DNA of 25,311 nt from an uncultured Collinsella sp. (GTDB lineage Bacteria; Actinomycetota; Coriobacteriia; Coriobacteriales; Coriobacteriaceae): assembly GCA_900550965.1 (NCBI GenBank), contig URUC01000024.1, positions 1 to 25,311 of the forward strand, in the 5' to 3' direction. This document shows positions 6,992 to 15,081 of this stretch, piece by piece. The translations under genes were made by a program, and so were the position numbers. Within the stretch, counting starts at the first letter, position 1. Every line of letters starts with the position of its first letter. The notes under the pieces are model-generated. The model saw only the letters and a list, made by a program, of their open reading frames with translations, ran no database searches and was not told the DNA's origin.

Positions 6992-7762
6992 TTATACCGC
7001 GGGGCAGACCGCAAAAACGCGCGCGGGGTATCCAACGCCATCGCGCACCTTGGGGAAGGTGCAGAAGATGACGGCGCCTGTGGCGGGAAGCTCGTCCAGA
7101 TGGTCCATGACCTCGATCTGGTAACGGTCGACCGAGAGGATGTATTGTTCGCCGGGATAGGGGTAGGCGTCCTCACGCGTGGTCACCGACGCGGGGTCGG
7201 TGTCTGCCGGTTCGTGACCGATGGCGCCGATGTTGCGCTCTTCTACAAGCCATTTGATGGCGTCGAGATCCCAGCCGGGGTAGTGGGGCTGGCCGTTCTC
7301 GTCCTTATTTTCCAGATCGGCGAGCTTGGACCAGTCGGAGCGGAAGGCGACGAAAGCGTCCTCGGGAATACGACCGTGCTCGTCCTCCCAGGCTTTGAGG
7401 TCCTCGATGGTCAGGATAAAGTCGGGATTTGCGGCGCATTCCTCGTGCTTGTCAATCACGCAGAGCGGATGCATAAACTCGATGGGCTCGATCTCGCCAA
7501 GGGAGCGGCCGTCGACATGGAAGTGGCGCGGTGCATCGACGTGGGTGCCGTATTGCGAGGCGACCGAATACTGGAAGCAACGCATGGGCGCGAGCATATC
7601 TTCGGGCGTGTCGGGCAGGTAGTCGAAGAGCTTGGTGGACTCAAATGGCTTAAAGCCAAACCAGTGCGGGGTGTCGCACGAGAGCGTGTGGGTGAGGTCG
7701 ACCCAGCGATAATTGGTGCTTTTGAGCTGGGATGCGAGGTTCCAAAGGTCGAGCGTGGGCAT
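6992..7762 (-). CDS. Cyclase family protein (kynurenine formamidase-like hydrolase)
   Basis: 256-residue protein of the cyclase family (PF04199), metal-dependent hydrolases that include bacterial kynurenine formamidase and isatin hydrolase. It acts in the cytosol. The family motif HxGTHxDxPxH appears as QYGTHVDAPRH, with Gln at the first position; the later metal-binding residues (H, D, H) are kept. Early in the protein, WVDLTHTLSCDTPHW is the conserved first strand. The C-terminal region with VRDGVGYPARVFAV is also typical. AAAGGAG lies seven bases before the ATG. Its terminator separates it from the reductase gene. Many members act on unknown amides or lactones, so no pathway is assigned. 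Confidence 0.87.
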   Translation of the reverse strand: MPTLDLWNLASQLKSTNYRWVDLTHTLSCDTPHWFGFKPFESTKLFDYLPDTPEDMLAPMRCFQYSVASQYGTHVDAPRHFHVDGRSLGEIEPIEFMHPLCVIDKHEECAANPDFILTIEDLKAWEDEHGRIPEDAFVAFRSDWSKLADLENKDENGQPHYPGWDLDAIKWLVEERNIGAIGHEPADTDPASVTTREDAYPYPGEQYILSVDRYQIEVMDHLDELPATGAVIFCTFPKVRDGVGYPARVFAVCPAV

Positions 7763-7808
7763 GGGCGACTCCTTTCATCGGGCTTTTTGCTGATGTTAAA
7801 GCGGTGCC

Positions 7809-7838
7809 GTGACAGCTCGATTTCTGCTGCGTTACGAT
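7809..7838 (+). promoter_or_regulatory. Candidate promoter of the aldo/keto reductase gene
   Basis: GTGACA at 7809-7814 (5 of 6 to TTGACA) and TACGAT at 7833-7838 (4 of 6 to TATAAT), with an 18-base spacer. It lies in the divergent spacer, about 90 bases before the chosen GTG start. Confidence 0.45.
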
Positions 7839-7925
7839 ACGTTCTCAATTGCGATTCCACGATGTTTCGGCTGCGTGACCATTGTGTTTCGCCTTGCCGG
7901 GGCGCTGATGGCGAAGGGAGGGGCC

Positions 7926-9116
7926 GTGCAATATCGCGTTGACCCCAAAAGCGGCAACCGTATCTCGGCGTTGGGGCTGGGCTGCATGAGGTTTCCCGGT
8001 GCGCCGGGACGCCCGGATGCGAAGACCGCCGACGCCATCATCTCCCGTGCGGTGGAGCAGGGGATTAACTACCTGGACACGGCCTATCTCTATCCCGGCA
8101 ACGAGGCTTGCGTGGGCGCCTCGCTTGAGCGCCTGGGCTTGCGCGACCAGGTTTTGCTCGCAACCAAGCTGCCGCATGCTTCGTGCAAATGCGCGGAGGA
8201 TTTCGATCGGTTCTTCGACGAGCAGCTGCGTCGCCTGCGGACCGACCGTATCGACTATTACCTCATGCACAACATTACCTCGCCCGCCCAGTGGGAACGT
8301 GTGGTGGCGTTGGGCATCGAGGACTGGATCGCGCATCAAAAGGCGGCGGGGCGCATTCGCCAGATTGGTTTTTCGTACCACGGCAGCGCGGCGGACTTCC
8401 TTACGATGCTTGACGCATATGACTGGGATTTTTGCCAGATCCAGTACAACTATGCTGGCGAGCATTACCAAGCGGGAACGGCGGGACTCATGGCCGCCGC
8501 CGAGCGAGGCCTCGCGGTGTTTGTGATGGAGCCGCTGCTGGGCGGGCGTTTAGCGGGCAAGCTGCCGCCACGGGCCCGCGCTGTGCTCGATAGTGCCCGT
8601 GACCCGCATTTGCGCACTCCTGCCGCCTGGGGTCTTTCGTGGGTGTGGAATCATCCTCAGGTGACGATGTTGCTTTCGGGTATGACCGATACCGCGCAGG
8701 TGGATGAGAACGTGGTGTTGGCCGATCGGGCCCTGCCGGATTCGATGACAGCTACTCAGCTCGACACGATCGCGCACGTGCTGACGGAGTTTGAAAAATC
8801 GAACCGTGTGCCCTGCACGGGATGCGGCTATTGCATGCCGTGCCCTAAAGGCATCAATATCCCTGGATGTTTTGCCGCCTACAACGCAAGCTATGCGCAC
8901 AGCTGGTTTACGGGTCTATCGCAGTACTTTACGGCGAGCGCGGTGCGCACAAGCGAGGCCAAGCTGGTGAGCAATTGCGTCAAGTGCGGCAAATGCGCGC
9001 GCCACTGCCCACAGCATATCGATATCCCCGAGCGTCTCGATGACGTGCGCCGACGCTTCCAGCCTGGACCCGTGACGGCAGTGCTTAAGGCCTTCGGCAA
9101 AACGCGCTCCTCGTGA
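7926..9116 (+). CDS. Aldo/keto reductase with C-terminal ferredoxin-type 4Fe-4S domain
   Basis: 396-residue fusion. The N-terminal TIM barrel of an aldo/keto reductase carries the expected active-site residues: D and Y in YLDTAYLYPGNE, K in LLATKLP, H in YYLMHNI. The C-terminal third carries two cysteine clusters, CTGCGYCMPCPKGINIPGC and CVKCGKCARHCP, which should bind two [4Fe-4S] clusters. This architecture is common in anaerobes, where electrons may come from ferredoxin or NAD(P)H; the substrate is unknown. GTG 7926 has GGAGG four bases before it and gives the usual N-terminus (QYRVDPKSGNRISALGLGCM). An ATG 18 bases upstream is possible. It is followed in the same direction by a dehydrogenase and endonuclease IV. 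Confidence 0.9.
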   Translation: MQYRVDPKSGNRISALGLGCMRFPGAPGRPDAKTADAIISRAVEQGINYLDTAYLYPGNEACVGASLERLGLRDQVLLATKLPHASCKCAEDFDRFFDEQLRRLRTDRIDYYLMHNITSPAQWERVVALGIEDWIAHQKAAGRIRQIGFSYHGSAADFLTMLDAYDWDFCQIQYNYAGEHYQAGTAGLMAAAERGLAVFVMEPLLGGRLAGKLPPRARAVLDSARDPHLRTPAAWGLSWVWNHPQVTMLLSGMTDTAQVDENVVLADRALPDSMTATQLDTIAHVLTEFEKSNRVPCTGCGYCMPCPKGINIPGCFAAYNASYAHSWFTGLSQYFTASAVRTSEAKLVSNCVKCGKCARHCPQHIDIPERLDDVRRRFQPGPVTAVLKAFGKTRSS

Positions 9117-9118
9117 CC

Positions 9119-9195
9119 CTTTTATAACTTGCGGTGGAATAGTTCTTGTTTGCGGCAGAATAGGGGCCAAACAGGAACTATTTCACCGCAACTGA
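9119..9195 (+). repeat. 77-nt hairpin element, copy 1 (upstream of Gfo/Idh/MocA gene)
   Basis: Begins CTTTTATAAC, then a 24-bp stem (9129-9152 with 9168-9191, all pairing, two as G-U) around a 15-base loop, then CTGA. It ends just before the AGGGGG ribosome binding site of the next gene, with 15 bases between stem and GTG. The second copy at 10286 has the same length, the same outer stem and the same position relative to its gene. It has no T run on either side, so it is not a simple terminator. Confidence 0.85.
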
Positions 9196-9206
9196 AGGGG
9201 GCTGTC

Positions 9207-10226
9207 GTGGGCCATCGGGATTCATGTAATGATTCGCGTGGGGTTCGTTGGGGCATTTTGGGCGCTGGGCACATTTCTCATCGATTTGCATCGTCGCTCA
9301 AGAAGGTCGACGGGGCACGGCTGGTGGCTGCGGCCGGTCGCACTCCTGCACATGTCGAGGAATTTTGCCGAGTGTTTTCGATCGATGCTGCGCATGGCCA
9401 TGCCTCGGCCGACGATAGCGGCGATGCGGCTTATGACGCGCTGATTGCCGACCCCGATGTCGACGCAATCTACTTGGCTCTTCCGCATGGCATGCATACG
9501 CGTTGGGCCTGTCGCGCGCTGTGCGCCGGAAAGGCCGTGCTGTGCGAAAAGCCGGCCGTTTTGAGTGAGGAAGAGGCTCTCTCGATCGCCTCCACCTCTC
9601 GCGAGCGCGGCGTGCTGTTTATGGAGGCGATGAAGAATCGGTTTTGCCCGATGCGCACTCGCGTGAAAGACTTGCTTGCGTCGGGTGAGCTTGGCAGTAT
9701 CGTCTCGATTGAAAGCGTGCAAAAGCTCGATTACGGCGAGTCTCCTTCGGGCTATCTGCTTGATCCGCTGCAGGGCGGCTGTCTATATGACATGGGCTGT
9801 TATGCGGCCGGTTGGTTTGAGGATTTGCTCGCGGGCGCGTGCGAGGTTTCGTCCCGTGAAGTTCGCTGGCGTGACGTATCAGGCGGCCGTGTCGATTGGG
9901 CCGACGAGATCCATATGAGCGTCGGCGGTATACCCATTCATATGGTGTGCGACGGCAAAGCAGCATATGAAAGCCGCTTAACGATTGCCTGTGAGCGGGG
10001 CTCGTTGGAAATCGAGCGTCTTCATCGCCCCGAGCTCGCCCATGTGAAGTACTCCGACGGTCGAGCACTCGAAATCGATGCACCATTTGAGGTCGATGAT
10101 TTTTACGGTGAGGCATCGCATGCGACACAACTCATTCAGGCGGGGAAACTCGAAAGCCCCATCATGTCCCTAGCCGCTACACAGCGCTGTGCACACATCA
10201 TCGATGCGATTCGCTTGAAACTTTAG
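9207..10226 (+). CDS. Gfo/Idh/MocA family NAD(P)-dependent oxidoreductase
   Basis: 339-residue dehydrogenase of the same family as the one at the left end, but clearly a different subgroup. The Rossmann motif is GILGAGHIS (residues 16-24) and the EKP motif is at 114-116 (LCEKPAVLS). YLLDPLQGGCLYDMGCY is the family's conserved substrate-domain stretch. Trans-1,2-dihydrobenzenediol / D-xylose dehydrogenase-like members have the same layout; the true substrate is not known. GTG 9207 was chosen because AAGGGGG lies five bases before it; the frame is open further upstream into the hairpin element, which is unlikely to be translated. A hairpin repeat precedes it, and the gap to endonuclease IV contains the second copy. 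Confidence 0.88.
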   Translation: MGHRDSCNDSRGVRWGILGAGHISHRFASSLKKVDGARLVAAAGRTPAHVEEFCRVFSIDAAHGHASADDSGDAAYDALIADPDVDAIYLALPHGMHTRWACRALCAGKAVLCEKPAVLSEEEALSIASTSRERGVLFMEAMKNRFCPMRTRVKDLLASGELGSIVSIESVQKLDYGESPSGYLLDPLQGGCLYDMGCYAAGWFEDLLAGACEVSSREVRWRDVSGGRVDWADEIHMSVGGIPIHMVCDGKAAYESRLTIACERGSLEIERLHRPELAHVKYSDGRALEIDAPFEVDDFYGEASHATQLIQAGKLESPIMSLAATQRCAHIIDAIRLKL

Positions 10227-10285
10227 GGCGTGGGGGCATGGCGCCAACGCCTGGAATGCCTTGGAGGCCTTTGCCCCTGATGCCT

Positions 10286-10362
10286 CTTTTATAACTTGCG
10301 GTGGAATACGGCCTGTTTGCGCCAAAATAGGGCACCAATAGACCGTATTTCACCGCAACTGA
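10286..10362 (+). repeat. 77-nt hairpin element, copy 2 (upstream of endonuclease IV gene)
   Basis: Begins CTTTTATAAC like copy 1. The stem is 10296-10319 with 10335-10358: 24 positions, two mismatches and two G-U pairs, with an outer stem identical to copy 1. The inner stem differs. GTT/AAC in copy 1 is CGG/CCG here, three consecutive compensated pairs, and a T-G becomes C-G. It ends in CTGATGA, and the GAGGGGGAG site of the next gene follows at once. Confidence 0.85.
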
Positions 10363-10378
10363 TGAGGGGGAGCTGAAG

Positions 10379-11245
10379 ATGCTGACGATTGGGTGCCATC
10401 TTTCGACGACGAAGGGCTATCGGGCGATGGGAGAGACGGCGCTATCCATTGGCGCCAATACCTTTGCGTTCTTTACGCGCAACCCGCGTGGTGGCAAGGC
10501 AAAAGAACTTGACATGGATGACGTGGCGGCTCTGCGCGAGCTTATGGCGCAAAACGACTTTGGACCGCTGGTGGCGCATGCCCCGTATACCTACAACCCC
10601 TGTTCTGCCAAAGAGCGGGCGCGCGAGTTTGCCTTGGAGGCAATGGTCGAGGACTTGCAGCATCTGGAAGCACTGCCCGGCAACTACTACAACTTCCACC
10701 CCGGTGCGCATGTGGGACAGGGGGCAGACGCCGGCATTCAGATGATTGTCGACACGCTGTGCCAGGTGATGTTTGAGGGACAGCAGACGACGGTATTGCT
10801 CGAGACCATGGCGGGCAAGGGCACCGAGGTGGGCCGTAGCTTTGAAGAACTGGCGTGCATTATCGAGGGCGTTGCCGCCAAGCGCCCAGAGCTGTCCGAT
10901 AAGCTGGGCGTTTGTTTGGACACCTGCCATGTGAATGACGCCGGCTATGACATCGTCCACGATCTTGACGGCGTGCTTGACGAGTTCGATCGTGTGGTGG
11001 GTATCGAGTGCCTGCGCGCCGTGCATATCAATGACTCCAAGAACCCCTGCGGCGCCCATAAGGATCGCCACGAGTGCATCGGCAAGGGATACCTCGGTAG
11101 TGAAGAGTTTGGCGGCGGTATGCGAGCTATGCAGAATATTGTATCGAATGTCCGCTTGCGCGCATTGCCATTCATTTTGGAGACACCGAACGAACTTGCA
11201 GGTTATGCGGCTGAAATCAAACTGTTAAGGTCGTTGCAGCAGTAA
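10379..11245 (+). CDS. nfo: Deoxyribonuclease IV (AP endonuclease, EndoIV)
   Basis: 288-residue zinc-dependent AP endonuclease that nicks DNA 5' to abasic sites in base-excision repair. All zinc-binding positions of the family are visible in order: H in LVAHAPY, H in YNFHPGAH, E in LLETMAGKGTEVG, D and H in CLDTCH, H in VHINDSK, D and H in HKDRHE, E in FILETPN. The length matches E. coli Nfo (285). The ATG has a strong GAGGGGGAG site. The second 77-nt hairpin element lies immediately upstream and probably in its 5' untranslated region. The adjoining redox genes have no obvious functional link to it. Confidence 0.95.
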   Translation: MLTIGCHLSTTKGYRAMGETALSIGANTFAFFTRNPRGGKAKELDMDDVAALRELMAQNDFGPLVAHAPYTYNPCSAKERAREFALEAMVEDLQHLEALPGNYYNFHPGAHVGQGADAGIQMIVDTLCQVMFEGQQTTVLLETMAGKGTEVGRSFEELACIIEGVAAKRPELSDKLGVCLDTCHVNDAGYDIVHDLDGVLDEFDRVVGIECLRAVHINDSKNPCGAHKDRHECIGKGYLGSEEFGGGMRAMQNIVSNVRLRALPFILETPNELAGYAAEIKLLRSLQQ

Positions 11246-11306
11246 TGGCTGCCATAAAGTGGAGTGCTCCATTCACGTTATGGGTTTGTTTCAATCAGTT
11301 TTCTGA

Positions 11307-11335
11307 TTGCAGATTCTTCCAAGCGGGTGCATAAT
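11307..11335 (+). promoter_or_regulatory. Promoter of the amino acid ABC operon with overlapping dyad
   Basis: The -35 is TTGCAG (11307-11312), spacer 17, and the -10 is CATAAT (11330-11335), with TG one base upstream of the -10. The perfect inverted repeat CAATCAG-TTTT-CTGATTG (11292-11309) overlaps the -35 and looks like an operator. Confidence 0.5.
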
Positions 11336-11392
11336 AACCCACAGTTTTTGCAGACCTCTGAATCACGTGGGGTCATTGGAAGGAGACTGATT

Positions 11393-12253
11393 ATGAAGCT
11401 GAAGAAGCTTGGCGCATTTGCCGCCACGGGTGCTATGGCGCTCGCCCTCGCTCTGACGGGCTGCGGCTCGTCCAACGCCACCTCTGGTTCTGATGCCGGT
11501 TCCAGCAGCTCTGACGATGCTAAGGTCGAGAAGGTCGACGGCTCCAAGGAGTACGCGCTTGTCAAGGACAGTACGCTGACCGTCGGCACCTCTGCCGAGT
11601 ACGCTCCGTTTGAGTACAAGGATGACAACGGCGATTATCAGGGCTTTGACCTTGAGCTCATCAAGGCTATCGGCGACAAGCTGGGCCTGGATGTCGAGTA
11701 TGTCAACAATGACTTTGACACGCTGGTTCCGGGCGTCGCTTCGGGCGCCAAGTATGACGTCTCCATCGCGGCTATCACCGACACGCCCGAGCGTGAGAAG
11801 GAAGTCACTTTCTCTGATTCCTACTACATGGACGATCAGGCTATCGTGACCAAGGTCGATAACACCGACATCACGGCCGACAACTACAGCGAGAAGCTCA
11901 ACAACGCCGACGCTACCATCATTGTCCAGTCTGGCTCGACCGCCGAGTCCTTTGCCCAGGAGAACTTCCCCAAGGCCAAGATCGTCCCCTACAAGGACGC
12001 TACCGAGTGCTTCAGCGCCCTGCAGTCCGATAAGGGCGACGCCGTAGTCACCAACCGCTCCGTTGCCAGCCAGCTGACCGCCGAGCAGTTCAACACCTGC
12101 CAGACCATCAAGCAGATCAGCACCGGCGAGGAGTACGCCATCGCCATCAACCAGGGTAACACTAAGCTCAAGGACGACATCAACCAGGCCATCAAGGACC
12201 TGACCGACGACGGCACCGTCGACGCCCTTATGGCTAAGTACAACATCAAGTAA
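11393..12253 (+). CDS. Amino acid ABC transporter substrate-binding lipoprotein
   Basis: 286-residue extracellular solute-binding protein of family 3, which captures a polar amino acid (Glu, Gln, Arg, His or Cys types are known) for the importer encoded next. The lipoprotein signal peptide ends in the lipobox LTGC, with C24 the lipidated residue. A Ser/Gly/Asp linker follows. The domain opens with LTVGTSAEYAPFEY and contains GFDLELIKAIGDKLG and ITDTPEREKEVTFSDSY, hallmarks of the family. The ATG was chosen for GAAGGAGA before it and the signal peptide; an upstream TTG in frame would read through the promoter. A terminator-like hairpin follows it, which would keep its level above that of the permease. 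Confidence 0.93.
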   Translation: MKLKKLGAFAATGAMALALALTGCGSSNATSGSDAGSSSSDDAKVEKVDGSKEYALVKDSTLTVGTSAEYAPFEYKDDNGDYQGFDLELIKAIGDKLGLDVEYVNNDFDTLVPGVASGAKYDVSIAAITDTPEREKEVTFSDSYYMDDQAIVTKVDNTDITADNYSEKLNNADATIIVQSGSTAESFAQENFPKAKIVPYKDATECFSALQSDKGDAVVTNRSVASQLTAEQFNTCQTIKQISTGEEYAIAINQGNTKLKDDINQAIKDLTDDGTVDALMAKYNIK

Positions 12254-12275
12254 AATAGCTACTTGATTGCGCGCG

Positions 12276-12306
12276 GGCCCTTTCCGTTTTGGCGGAGAGG
12301 GCCTTT
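12276..12306 (+). terminator. Partial terminator between binding protein and permease genes
   Basis: 11-bp stem GGCCCTTTCCG (12276-12286) with CGGAGAGGGCC (12293-12303), one G-U pair, six-base loop, then only TTT. Such leaky hairpins after the binding-protein gene are a known way to make it more abundant than the rest of an ABC operon; that role is inferred here. Confidence 0.65.
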
Positions 12307-12371
12307 GCGCTTCTCTTGACGGAGAGCTTTTCCGTCTCGTTTTGCCGGCAACTTCTACGATAGGAGCCACC

Positions 12372-13733
12372 TTGTCTCGACTGAACAAAGGGGCCGCGGA
12401 GCAGCGTTTTTCACTGCCCGCCTTGCTCCAAAAGCTAGCCTGCGTCATGGCCGTGGCGCTCGCACTGGTGTGCGCGGGGGCATATGCGCCCACGACCGCC
12501 CAGGCGCTTGAGACCGCAAAGATTACCGCCCGACCCAACACCGGTTCGGGCAGCACTGTGGTCGGCGGCACCGAGACGCGCATTACCTGGGAGGTTCAGG
12601 CCGATGCCGACGAGGAGCTGAGCGGTCTTTCGCTGACGTTTGTCGACGGCACGACGTTTGACACCGATGACACGCGATTGACGATGCTCTCGGGCGAGGA
12701 CCTCATGGATCGTACGCCCATGAAGCCCACGTGCAAGGCTGACGGCCAGACGCTCAAGATCAACTTTGGCGAGACGGCGCCTGCCGGCGGCTTTTTCCGT
12801 GTCGAGGTTTACGGCGTGACGTTTCCCGTCGAGGGCGGCGATGAGGCCTTCAGCGGCACCTATACGCTCGCCGACGGTTCGACCAAGAAGATCTCCAAGA
12901 TTCCGTCGGTGGAGATCAAGGGCGTGACGGCATTCGATAACTTCCTGGCCGACCTTAAAGAGCAGCCGTGGGTCGAGGCGTGGAACTCCAATATGTTCCT
13001 CCGCCTGTTCTTGAACCCGGTCATTTTGGTTCAGAGCCTGCCGATCGTCTTCAAGGGCTTCCTTATGTCGCTCTCGATCGTGCTCGTGGCATTTCCGTTG
13101 GCCATTCCCTTTGGCTTTGCGCTGTCGCTCATGCGCATTTCCAAGTCGCGCATCCTGCGTTGTCTTGCCGGCATCTACGTGAATATCATCCGCGGCACGC
13201 CGGCATTCCTGCAGATCTATATCGCGTTCTTTGGCTTGCCGCTTGCCGGTGTCAAGGTTGACGACTACGTCTTGGGCGTTATCGTCATGGCCATGAACTC
13301 GTCTGCGTACCTGTGCGAGATCTTCCGTGCCGGCATTCAGTCGATCCCCAAGGGCCAAAACGAGGCTGCTCGCTCGCTGGGCATGAATGCCTTCCAGACG
13401 CTGCTCTACGTCATGATTCCGCAGACGTTCCGCAATGTCCTGCCTACGTTGACCAGCGAATTCATCCTGCTTTACAAGGATACGTCGCTGCTCGCGGCCG
13501 TGGGCGTGGTCGAGATCGTCATGAACGCCCGCACCATCGTGGCCACGACGGGGTCCATCACGCCGTATGTGGTTGCCGCCCTGTTCTATCTGGTCATCAC
13601 CCTGCCGCTTGCGCGCCTAGTGAGCGGTCTTGAGGCGAGGCTTTTGGGCACGACCGAAGCCAAGAAGAAGCGTCCCGCCAAGAGCGCCGGACAGGTCGTC
13701 GCGACGCCCGCCGATCACATCGCCGGTCTGTAA
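12372..13733 (+). CDS. Amino acid ABC transporter permease with N-terminal extracytoplasmic domain
   Basis: 453-residue inner-membrane permease, about twice the usual size for the His/Glu/Gln family. The C-terminal part (about 210-430) is the normal permease, with IIRGTPAFLQIYIAFFGLP, the ATPase-docking loop EAARSLGM at 331-338 and several membrane helices. Residues 20-37 are a signal-like hydrophobic segment. Residues about 46-205 form a Gly/Thr/Asp-rich, beta-strand-like domain predicted outside the membrane. TTG 12372 was chosen because AGGAG lies five bases before it; the frame is open upstream into the terminator hairpin, which would be an implausible N-terminus. The extra domain may be a tethered accessory or substrate-capture domain; its fold is not recognised. 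Confidence 0.88.
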   Translation: MSRLNKGAAEQRFSLPALLQKLACVMAVALALVCAGAYAPTTAQALETAKITARPNTGSGSTVVGGTETRITWEVQADADEELSGLSLTFVDGTTFDTDDTRLTMLSGEDLMDRTPMKPTCKADGQTLKINFGETAPAGGFFRVEVYGVTFPVEGGDEAFSGTYTLADGSTKKISKIPSVEIKGVTAFDNFLADLKEQPWVEAWNSNMFLRLFLNPVILVQSLPIVFKGFLMSLSIVLVAFPLAIPFGFALSLMRISKSRILRCLAGIYVNIIRGTPAFLQIYIAFFGLPLAGVKVDDYVLGVIVMAMNSSAYLCEIFRAGIQSIPKGQNEAARSLGMNAFQTLLYVMIPQTFRNVLPTLTSEFILLYKDTSLLAAVGVVEIVMNARTIVATTGSITPYVVAALFYLVITLPLARLVSGLEARLLGTTEAKKKRPAKSAGQVVATPADHIAGL

Positions 13734-13745
13734 GGAGGTCCTATC

Positions 13746-14498
13746 ATGAGCGAAACCAATAACTCGAACGAGGTTGTCGTTAGTATCAAGAACCTCCAGA
13801 AGGTCTTTGGCGATAACGTGGTCCTGCGCGATATCGATCTGGATGTGCACAAGGGCGAGGTTGTCGTAGTCCTGGGTCCTTCGGGCTCGGGCAAGTCGAC
13901 GATGCTTCGCTGCATCAATCGCCTAGAGCATCCCACGAGCGGCTCGATTGTCGTTGAGGGCGTGGATGTGTGTGCCAAGGGCGTCGACCTTAACAAGGTG
14001 CGCACGCATCTGGGCATGGTGTTTCAGCAGTTCAACCTGTTCCCGCACCTGTCGGTCAAAAAGAACGTCATGCTTGCGCAGCAAAAGGTGCTCAAGCGCA
14101 GCAAGGAAGAGGCCGAGAAGAGCGCCGTCGAGGAGCTCACTAAGGTCGGTCTGGCCGAGCGCATCGATTTTATGCCGAGTCAGCTTTCGGGCGGTCAGCA
14201 GCAGCGCGTGGCCATCGCCCGTGCCCTGTCGATGAATCCACACGTGATGCTCTTTGACGAGGCCACGTCGGCGCTTGACCCCGAGCTTGTCCGCGACGTT
14301 CTGGGTGTCATGCGCGACCTGGCACGCGATGGCATGACCATGATCGTCGTGACTCACGAGATGGGCTTTGCCCGCGACGTCGCCGACCGCGTCGTCTTTA
14401 TGGACGGTGGTGTTATCGTGGAAGAGGGTACGCCGAGTGAGGTCTTCGACCATCCCAAGAGCGAGCGCACCAAGGCGTTCTTGGGCAACATCTCGTAG
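13746..14498 (+). CDS. Amino acid ABC transporter ATP-binding protein
   Basis: 250-residue ATPase of the GlnQ/HisP family that powers the importer. The Walker A motif is GPSGSGKS (44-51). The Q-loop lies in MVFQQFNLFPHL. The signature motif is LSGGQQQR, Walker B with the catalytic Glu is VMLFDEATSALDP, and the H-loop is VVTHEMGFA. AAGGAGG lies seven bases before the ATG and only 12 bases separate it from the permease stop, so the genes are co-translated from one message. A good terminator follows. GlnQ-like by sequence, but the transported amino acid is not fixed, so no symbol is given. Confidence 0.95.
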   Translation: MSETNNSNEVVVSIKNLQKVFGDNVVLRDIDLDVHKGEVVVVLGPSGSGKSTMLRCINRLEHPTSGSIVVEGVDVCAKGVDLNKVRTHLGMVFQQFNLFPHLSVKKNVMLAQQKVLKRSKEEAEKSAVEELTKVGLAERIDFMPSQLSGGQQQRVAIARALSMNPHVMLFDEATSALDPELVRDVLGVMRDLARDGMTMIVVTHEMGFARDVADRVVFMDGGVIVEEGTPSEVFDHPKSERTKAFLGNIS

Positions 14499-14528
14499 TC
14501 GCTTTATATGACTGACATAGCAGAAAAC

Positions 14529-14559
14529 GGGAGCTGGATGTGATCCGGCTCCCTTTTTT
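14529..14559 (+). terminator. Intrinsic terminator of the ABC operon
   Basis: 11-bp stem starting GGGAGC (14529) and ending GCTCCC (14553), one G-U pair, three-base loop, followed by six T residues (14554-14559). Confidence 0.9.
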
Positions 14560-14615
14560 GTTGGGACGCGAATGTATTTTGGCGCAGAGCGCGTTACGGG
14601 CGGAGCTCATTGCCG

Positions 14616-15035
14616 CTAGGCCAGCTCCGCTCCAAGCGCGCGACAGGCGGTCTCGCCCTCGTCGTTGGGGGCGTCGTAACAGATGACGGAGTCGACCACG
14701 TTGACGCCTGCCTCGTCAGCGTCGACCTTCCAGTTGTCCATCCACTCGCCCTCGGCCCACGAATAGGAGCCAAAGAGGGCGACCTTCTTGTCGCCGAGAG
14801 TCTCCTTGACCTCATCCCACATGGGCTGGAACTCATCGTATTCAAGCTCCTCGGAACCCATGGCGGGGCAGCCGAAGGCGAAGGCATCATATTCGGCGGC
14901 CTTGTCGGCAGAGAAGTCGGCGCAGGAGATGACCTCTGCCTCGGCGCCGGCACCGGTTGCGCCTTCGGCAACGAAGTTTGCCATGGCCTCGGTGTTGCCT
15001 GTACCGCTCCAGTAGACGACTGCGATCTTGCTCAT
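14616..15035 (-). CDS. Flavodoxin
   Basis: 139-residue short-chain flavodoxin, a cytosolic FMN electron carrier that can replace ferredoxin. The N-terminus MSKIAVVYWSGTGNTEAMA is the phosphate-binding loop (T/S-x-T-G-N-T type). GCPAMGSEELE and FGSYSWAEGEWMDNW supply the loops that stack on the flavin (W and Y residues). The length matches clostridial flavodoxins. AAAGGA lies before the ATG. The DUF3793 gene lies 46 bases upstream in the same direction, so the two form an operon. Flavodoxins often rise under iron limitation; no Fur box was identified here. Confidence 0.94.
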   Translation of the reverse strand: MSKIAVVYWSGTGNTEAMANFVAEGATGAGAEAEVISCADFSADKAAEYDAFAFGCPAMGSEELEYDEFQPMWDEVKETLGDKKVALFGSYSWAEGEWMDNWKVDADEAGVNVVDSVICYDAPNDEGETACRALGAELA

Positions 15036-15081
15036 ATGTTTTCCTTTCGGTTGTGCGGCGTGCGGCCGTGTTTTGTATGCT

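Noticed and set aside
9119..9195. Hairpin element read as a rho-independent terminator
   Set aside because: Neither strand has a T run after the stem; the 3' flank is CTGAAGGGGG and the other side is GTTATAAAAG.
9129..9206. TTG start for the second Gfo/Idh/MocA gene inside the hairpin element
   Set aside because: The stem is conserved as structure in a second, non-coding copy, and the GTG at 9207 has a strong ribosome binding site.
11363..12583. 406-codon minus-strand frame over the ABC binding-protein gene
   Set aside because: Antisense to a lipoprotein gene with clear motifs; spans its promoter and terminator.
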